A DNA stretch of 64,000 nt from Gerris lacustris (Eukaryota; Arthropoda; Insecta; Hemiptera; Gerridae). The notes beneath the pieces were generated by a model. The model made no database searches. It worked only from the letters and a program-made list of their open reading frames with translations, and was not told the origin of the DNA. The position numbers were made by a program, and so were the translations under genes. The stretch is from the NCBI GenBank assembly GCA_951217055.1, contig OX578278.1:29959105-30023104 (forward strand), given 5' to 3'. Below, piece after piece: positions 57,506 through 64,000 of this stretch; the stretch's first letter is position 1, and the number at the start of each line of letters is the position of its first letter.

Positions 57506-57760
57506 TTATGTATCACTATCACCAATCGCCATCTGTACTACTTGTTGGATGGCAAACTCATTAGATTGACCAGAATGATTATGCACGGGATAATGTTGAA
57601 GCATCTCTTTTGGGAGAATCTCCTGTATGTAACAAGACTGCGACTGTGAGGATGTAATACCCACCGTAGTATAATAACATATTCCTCCATATACTGGAGG
57701 CACAATCTTTAAAATAGACGCGATGCCGACGAAGGAACACGCAGCGCCCACAAACAAGTA
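57506..57760 (-). CDS. Candidate terminal exon, unknown membrane-like protein (antisense to the Ig gene)
   Basis: On the minus strand a strong acceptor (CCTGCTTCTTTCAG, 57774 down to 57761) is followed by 84 open codons and a stop. An in-frame TAA lies about 27 bases upstream of the acceptor, as expected if that side is intron. The peptide begins YLFVGAACSFVGIASILKI, is hydrophobic for about 35 residues, then polar, and ends in AIGDSDT. I do not recognise the family. The plus strand also has an open frame here (57410-57649), but without splice signals or a plausible composition. No clear AATAAA follows the stop; an ATTAAA lies about 150 bases beyond it. It may be a real nested gene or chance. 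Confidence 0.3.
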   Translation of the reverse strand, partial: YLFVGAACSFVGIASILKIVPPVYGGICYYTTVGITSSQSQSCYIQEILPKEMLQHYPVHNHSGQSNEFAIQQVVQMAIGDSDT

Positions 57761-57922
57761 CTGAAAGAAGCAGGATTACGAGTGAACATAATAAAAACTA
57801 AGAACCTTCTATAGAGCTACAAAAGAGCTGAGAGATCAAAATTCAGAATGAAAAGCAGTATCGGAGGGAGGCAGTTTTAAAATGAGTATTGAATCTAATC
57901 TAAAGAAATAAATACTACTACT

Positions 57923-57955
57923 CTCTTCTCCCTATCTTCAAGATAGGGAGAAGAG
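57923..57955. repeat. Perfect 16-bp-arm palindrome
   Basis: CTCTTCTCCCTATCTT, one base, then its exact reverse complement AAGATAGGGAGAAGAG. There is no T run after it, so nothing indicates a terminator. Confidence 0.95.
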
Positions 57956-58439
57956 ACTATTTACCCAACAATAACAAAAATAGTATGACCTGTTGTAACA
58001 TATGGCCAGGAAACATAAGGTTTGGTGATAAAAGGTCAAGAAATATTAAAAAGTAAATTATTTGGATAATCATAAGGGAGAAAAAGCAAATTAAGAACTG
58101 AGACCGTTATTTGAAAAACCCGCATATATTTTCCGACATTAAAGCTGGAAGCTGGGTCATGTTAAATGTTGCTGGTCAGACAGCAAAGTTCTTTGAGGAC
58201 AGGAGCATTCGTTGAAGGCCATGAAAGTGATTAGAAGATGTGTTAAACGCTTTGAAATGACAGGTAGTCTATAGGAAGAAAGGAAAGTATTATATATTTT
58301 AAGTAATTGTTTTTTCCAAATTATATTTGGGAAATTAATCTTGTTTTTGTACATTGATTATGTCAATTGTTAATTTTCGCTATTTCTCTTATGCTTTCGA
58401 CTAAAACCTTTGTAATTTATTAAATGGATTGTTACAAAT

Positions 58440-58890
58440 GATAGAATCGAGACGATTTTTCCTCGTTTCGGCCCTCAAGTATTGTTTGCCGAAAATAAGA
58501 TAAGAGGGATTTTCTTTTTAGGAGAGAAACTAAGTGAACGCAACGCGTTCAGACTCGGTAGAGGGGAAAATATGAATCTGGCTTTGGATTAGATGTTACC
58601 CTATTAATAATTCAGCCTTAAAAGCCGCTCTCCTCTTGCCTCCTTTTCTTTGGAACCGGTTATCTCCCTGGATCCGAAGGGATTAATAATCGGTTGATGA
58701 AGGATGTTTCGAGACGAAAACTGGCCCTGGAAGAGGTGCCGTACGGATCCTGATGAGTGACGGGTCGGTATTAAATCAAGGGCAGCCCGCCGGCAAGTCC
58801 GGCATGTATCAATACTTCTCAGAGCCTGGCTGCAATTTGTGAAAGAGGAAATAGAGCAACATTTCGCCCTGGATTAATAATTGGGAAGGA
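58440..58890. promoter_or_regulatory. Candidate conserved non-coding / enhancer block
   Basis: Balanced base composition in an AT-rich setting, no repeat family recognised, no open frame with splice sites. ATTAATAAT occurs three times (58603, 58682, 58873), each with a TAAT core as bound by homeodomain proteins. The role is inference only. Confidence 0.25.
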
Positions 58891-59309
58891 TCAATGTAAC
58901 TGGTCAATTAATTTTGGAAGCGTCCTCTTCTAGAATGCAATCCTTGAACTATTCAACTAAGTTTAACATCTCTGATGTATATATTATGTTTTTTGGTTTA
59001 TCACTTCCACTCGAAATTTACCGGCCAACAAACTCTTGGGCAATCCATCAAAATAACTCACAAACACACATTAAAATATATTTCATTATCAATTATGGAA
59101 AAATTTATTTATAATTATATCTAGATAAACCTTTTCGGCTCTTGTTTAAACCTAGATGATTGATCTTCTTTTTAGAGACTTGGGATTTTAAAAGTTTGTG
59201 AGTTTGTCTAACTTAACGTAAAAATTAAACGATTTGAACAAATTTCAGCAAATTTATTTCAGCAAAATTTGTTTTTTGATTCTGTAAAAATTGTGAAGAT
59301 TTTGCTTCC

Positions 59310-59346
59310 ACGCTTACCGAGGGTAGATTTCGTTCTGAAGAACGGA
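59310..59346 (+). repeat. Family A head fragment
   Basis: GCTTACCGAGGGTAGATTTC then GTTCTGAAGAACGG. It runs directly into a short perfect hairpin and a family B tail at 59515. Confidence 0.55.
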
Positions 59347-59396
59347 AATTATTGTCTCGATTTCAAAACTTCACAATACGCAACGGCGCGGCGTCT

Positions 59397-59433
59397 GTAT
59401 AAACTAATGAAAAAAAATCCCATTAGTTTATAC
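59397..59433. repeat. Perfect 13-bp-arm hairpin with A-rich loop
   Basis: GTATAAACTAATG, 11 bases, then CATTAGTTTATAC. It lies between a family A head fragment and a family B tail fragment. Confidence 0.95.
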
Positions 59434-59511
59434 GCTATTCTACGCGGCTGCGCAAACTGCAGACAACAAAAGACAGAGAGATGTGCTACTTGTTTGGAGA
59501 CCTGATACGTG

Positions 59512-59556
59512 TAAAGGCCTCAAAACATCAAAATCAAATTTTCGCGCTATTTGATA
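59512..59556 (+). repeat. Family B tail fragment
   Basis: AGGCCTCAAAACATCAAAAT then TTTTCGCGCTATTTGATA, the 3' module of family B. Confidence 0.45.
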
Positions 59557-59559
59557 CAA

Positions 59560-61849
59560 GGTTCTTAATCGAAAACAAATGTCACTTAATAACATTTTTA
59601 TTACTAGGTTTTTGAGCATTGGACATGTTTTATTTAATATTAATTTCTTATGTAGTTTACTTTTTCATTGCCAATAAAACATTATTTTAAATACATATGT
59701 TTGAAATACATATTTGAGACTAGCTGTCTGCGAGTTGTTGAGGATTGCTCGGGTCTCTTGAGCAAGCAAAGTAAAGTTCACTTTGTACCGGCGTCTCCCG
59801 CATTAACAACTGTAAACAGCTCTCGAGCGGTTAAAAGCCGCCTCCAACAAAAATAAATATACTCTGGTTTGTAGGCTACTCTTCATTAGAGGACGCAAGA
59901 CTTGTCGTCGTCGCGCCGCAGTTATTAAAACCGCGTGATGCTTACCTACTCTCCAGAGTATCAACACTCTCCACCCTCATTAAGAGTTATTTCTTTAACA
60001 ACTTTACGCCGAGTTTAACTTCCTTAACAGCTTTTAAAATTAAATGAAATAATACCTTCTTTTTGTGAAATATTTAATAATTTTGAGTTAAATGAATTTT
60101 CTGTATTTTTCTAACAAGGTTATTATAAAACATACTTAGACTTGTTATGCGATTTCTCGCTCTTTTTTAAATCTGATAAATACCTTTAATATATAAGCAA
60201 GAAATAAAAGTTAATCATTATAGTAATTAATGATAATTAAAATGGGCTTTATTTGAGCCGTTTAAAGAAGTGGCTCAGTCAGAAATAGTAGTACTACCCA
60301 ACGATGCTTTTTAAACTTTTGGAACCTTTCTCTCACTCAGGGATATTGTTGCTAAATTTTATCGAGGTTCGTATTTTAAATTTTAATTTAGAAAAGTGGA
60401 CCCCCCCCCCCCCCCTTCCTCAAACTGTAGTCTCACGGCCGTATGTTGTATAGTCCTGGTGCCTCAGGAACAGTAACTCGGATCAGCTCATATTGAATTG
60501 AAATCTATTTTCTTTATATAACACTTGCTACAGTAGCAAAAAATCGTTACCATTTTCTTGGTAATAAACCGATTATTTTGTTTTCCTTCCGTTTTTTGTC
60601 CTCGATGCTTCTATTACACAGAAAACTTGGTATAAATAGTTCAGTTTGTAAGAGTTAGAATGGTCAAGGGACACACAGCATGTGTCACCTTCGTCTGAAT
60701 AAGAAGTTGAAAGTTTCACTGAATCTTGGTGGAAACCTCAAACCTCTGTTATCTCTAAAAATGTCAGTGTTAATGTTGGTATCAGGTATAGATTGCGCCA
60801 AGTAAACTTGATATTACACTGATATCGGTCTAGACAAAATACAAAAGAGAGTATAAAATAAACTCTCTTCAAATATTTTATAACCTTTGTTACCGAGTTC
60901 TCTATTTTTGATACATAACAGTAAAACAAGTGACAAAATTCTAGTTGAAAATTACCACTTTAATTATTCCATCTAAGATAGTTTGAGAAATTTAAGCCCG
61001 GCTCGGAAAACCGTCTAAACCATTTATGAATGGTAAGACTTGTTTATCTATTTATAAGGAAGTGATGTTGAACAGTCAAAGGGCTGCGGGGAATACCATG
61101 AAACTTTGGGAATACCATGGAACTTTGTTCAAACTTCTCTTGTAAGCCCTGGTTGAAATTTAGTACGTTTAAATTTGAACGTTCTAAAGTTAGCAAGGAT
61201 AATTTCTCCTCTAGACTTGAGGGAGGAGGTTTAGCTTTGATACAGAGCAATCTATACCTTGTATTACACAAAGCTATCTAATCGTCCTGCACAAGACAAC
61301 GTCTCTATTACGCTTTAATCTTTACTTTAAATATTAATATACGTCCAACAATCAATACTTATCCACAACGATTCTAGATAAGATAATCTAGATGTTCTCA
61401 GGGTTAACAAGAAAAAGTACTATTAAGTGCATGTATTTCATCTACGGTGGTAATATATAAATTATTTTACTATGTAGTTGCTTGGAAAGTGATTGTTAAC
61501 ATGTCATTAAAGGTTCTGTTACGAATTTTAAAGAAATCCGCATCCGCAGCACATTTACCGCACTGCAAAGAGACCGCGGCACTGACATAATGTAACATTA
61601 GGTTTGTTCAAATCCCCTAATTTGTACCTTCCTTTACAAGTCCCACGGATCGTTCTGGAATCGTTTATGATAAGCTTTATGCGGCACTTACTTACTTTTT
61701 ACTGTTATAAAATCATCGTCAGTTTGGAATGGGTTTGTGACTCTTTCGAACCGTATTAAAATCATTCAAGGAAACCTTACTAACAGATAAAAAACTTCTT
61801 GCTGACATGTATGATTGACATTACTAGGCTTGTCATACAAACCGGTTCT
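59560..61849. other. No gene seen
   Basis: C15 at 60401; otherwise AT-rich unique sequence. Confidence 0.5.
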
Positions 61850-62049
61850 TGGTTTTGGCGGAGGATTGTTTGGACCCTGCGATAAACAATCCACAAAGAT
61901 TAATGCTTAGGTTGGAGCAGTTTGGAGGACGGTACGAATCATTGTCCCAAGTTGGGTTGGAACGGCTTTTATCCGTTGCACGTGCCCGTGATAATCCCGT
62001 GGACGGTTCCCTGCTTGATTGGAACAAACCTATTACAACATCGCTCTAG
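61850..62049 (+). pseudogene. Coding-like fragment, related to 31237-31422
   Basis: The frame is open for 66 codons and includes RLEQFGGRYESLSQVGLERL followed by LSVARARDNPVDGSLLDWNK and P, with a stop at 62047-62049. It aligns without gaps for about 70 bases to the fragment at 31255-31325. No splice acceptor or start context is convincing. The family is unknown. It is either a dispersed repeat carrying part of an ORF or one of two related exons. Confidence 0.3.
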
Positions 62050-63146
62050 TTCAGATAACCTTGCGTGGAGGTAATGGTTTTTTAACAAATTCCAATGTGT
62101 TCATTGGTTTAATATAAAATTTACTTACGCAAATTACAAATGATTGATTTATTTTAAGCAAGGGGGTAGATTGGGTAACTTTGTCCTATTTCATGTAATT
62201 ATTCATAACTATTTGCTGTGAAGATACCCGCGCAGACAGCCAACGAGAATCTGCAACTTTGTTCTTTGTAAAATTACAAAAAAGTTATACATTTTGTGTG
62301 TGACGTATTTTATCTCAAAATTGATGTTCGTCCGCCAGGTAATTTGTGTACATCGGTGATTGAAGTCAAAATCAGAACAGAGAAAACCACAAAATGGCAA
62401 CTACGAAAGGACGGATGTAGTTCGCCACAAACACCGCTGGCATCACTTTACAGATTTTCAAATACATACACCAACCAAAAATTTGTTAAATATTCCAGTT
62501 TGATATATGACGAAGTTTAGGTATATGGCAAAAAGTTACGAAATCGGTCACAGGTTTGTTTGTGTTTGAGTTGTAAGTATTATATTGGTTGACAGAAGTG
62601 ATATTAAATAATTATAAAGCTTTATGCAAAGACTTCTTTATTATTCAGAGTGCAGTAGATGATAGCGAATTCATTTGCAATAGCTAATGGTCAAATATGA
62701 ATTTTGATGAATGCCGAAAATATTAAATTCTACGTTAAAAAAAACTTTTGCTTTTTGTCTGGGCGAGGGCAATAGGAGACGAAGGCTGAATAACCATCTA
62801 ATGATTCGTTTCTAATGAGATGAAGCAAGCGCGAATAAAATGTAAATTTAATGGTTGCGACAGTTTTCACTCTGTGGAAAGAGAAGATGGCTGTGGAGTG
62901 TATTTGCGGTATTTTGTGTGGACCAAGAGATTATAAATAGGTAGGGAGAGAGGGAAGCGTTCTGTCTTCATCATTGACTCGTGAAGCCAGCCCTTGTCTC
63001 TCTCTCCCCCCCCCCCCCCTCCCCCTTACATAGCATCACTCTTCCTCTCTGCCGTTTTCCTTTGACTGACCTGATTCCTTCAAGATATATGGCTTCCAAC
63101 AACCCTCCACCGTTTCCTTAACAAAATATCTTCTTACTTTTTTCTC
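62050..63146. other. No gene seen
   Basis: An unassigned 74-codon frame at 62296-62520 and a TATAAATAG at 62932 followed by a C14 tract at 63006. Confidence 0.45.
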
Positions 63147-63157
63147 CACACACACAC

Positions 63158-63230
<73 letters not shown>
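63147..63230. repeat. (CA)n(TA)n compound microsatellite
   Basis: CACACACACACA, AA, then about 30 TA units, the same CA-to-TA order as at 26749. Confidence 0.97.
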
Positions 63231-63319
63231 TGTTTTTTTTGACTTGTTAACCCCATTTTAATTAATTTAATGAAAGCTAGTATGTATAGCCAAGGAAATG
63301 TACTTTATAGATATTATAT

Positions 63320-63470
63320 TCCTCGAAATAGCGTGCACAAAAGTAACAAACTAATATAGAGCTAGAATTTTTAGGATTTTTTTTTTCGCGTTCTCCAAGA
63401 ATATGCGGTCGGCGAAGTTCATCTGCGAGACATTGCTTGCCTCTAAGCTAAAAAAAAAATTGGACGCATC
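63320..63470. repeat. Family E single-arm copy
   Basis: Has AATAGCGTGCACAAAAGTAA, ATAGAGCTAGAATT, CCAAGAATATGCGG, GCGAAGTTCATCTGCGAGAC and ATTGGACGCATC, the same order as the left arm at 21515-21660. The right arm is absent or too diverged to see. Confidence 0.65.
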
Positions 63471-64000
63471 TTGAAACTTTTCCTCACCAAATAACTCTAA
63501 AATGGTGGCATTACAATATTAGTATAAAAAATCTAAGAAACAAATTTTTATAAAAGTTATAAATTAAATAGAAAATTATAATTTGCAATTTTGAGTAATT
63601 GCAATTGTTTTTAGTTTGTTAATTAACCAAGAAGGGGTTGAAATATCGCTAGAAATATAAATTAATGAGAGTTTAAAGGTTTTTATTTATATAAGAAGCA
63701 CCCATTAGTCTATTGAAGGGGATTAACTTTGAAACAACCAGGCATGTTTGAGCCTTGGTTTAAGCCCATTTCAATGATATAGTAAAACACATACATATAG
63801 TATTTTACATATAGTAAAATTGCATTAAAAATTCTCTTTGGTAATCCAATACATTATTACATTATTTTCTTATTATTTATTTGCAACAAATGCTAGGGCA
63901 AAAGGATATGAGAATTTAATAATGTTTCGCTTTATTCTTCTAGCACAAGTAGTGAATCAAAAAGGAAAATTGGTAAATTGAATTTTTGTATTTAAGACCC

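Noticed and set aside
62931..62975. TATAAATAG with a downstream TTCATCATT as a core promoter
   Set aside because: Spacing to the initiator-like motif is about 38 bases, longer than usual, and no transcript start or ORF follows.

Overview
This is an AT-rich, intron-like stretch of animal nuclear DNA, most likely from an insect. The reasons are one exon of an arthropod-type neuronal immunoglobulin protein, a mariner transposon, a jockey/CR1-like LINE remnant, tRNA-derived short repeats, very many long (TA)n arrays, and no dense or operon-like coding. The species cannot be fixed from the sequence.

The only confidently coding piece is a 105-base exon at 52418-52522 (+). It encodes the start of the first Ig domain of a Klingon-type cell-adhesion protein, with a splice acceptor, a donor and phase 1 at both ends. 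No other exon of that gene was recognised, so most of the window is probably its introns. A weaker candidate is a terminal exon on the opposite strand at 57506-57760. Two related, decayed coding-like fragments lie at 31237-31422 and 61850-62049.

Layout. 0-10 kb: repeat family A (with TGTC runs and TIR-like ends), one family C SINE-like copy, 98-bp direct repeats around a family A copy, and the first family B copy. 10-29 kb: an ~100-bp tandem array, tRNA-like sequences, a SINE with an AC/AT/GT tail, a ~300-bp foldback (family E) and a second family B copy. 29-31 kb: an internally deleted mariner with ~200-bp inverted ends, plus a separate mariner transposase fragment. 34-42 kb: two 531-bp copies of a foldback element (family D) in opposite orientation, about 97% identical by eye; a LINE reverse transcriptase remnant split by a family C insertion; and a GC-rich 341-bp MITE with perfect 28-bp inverted repeats. 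46-47 kb: two tRNA-like sequences with the same anticodon loop. 52-64 kb: the Ig exon, more family A and B copies, a candidate conserved non-coding block with three identical AT-rich 9-mers, and more (TA)n.

The genes do not form a pathway. The biology here is a large neuronal-gene intron and the mobile DNA that has colonised it. The features most worth follow-up are the inverted family D pair (a possible long dsRNA if co-transcribed), the family E hairpin, the mariner with long inverted ends, and the antisense candidate exon.
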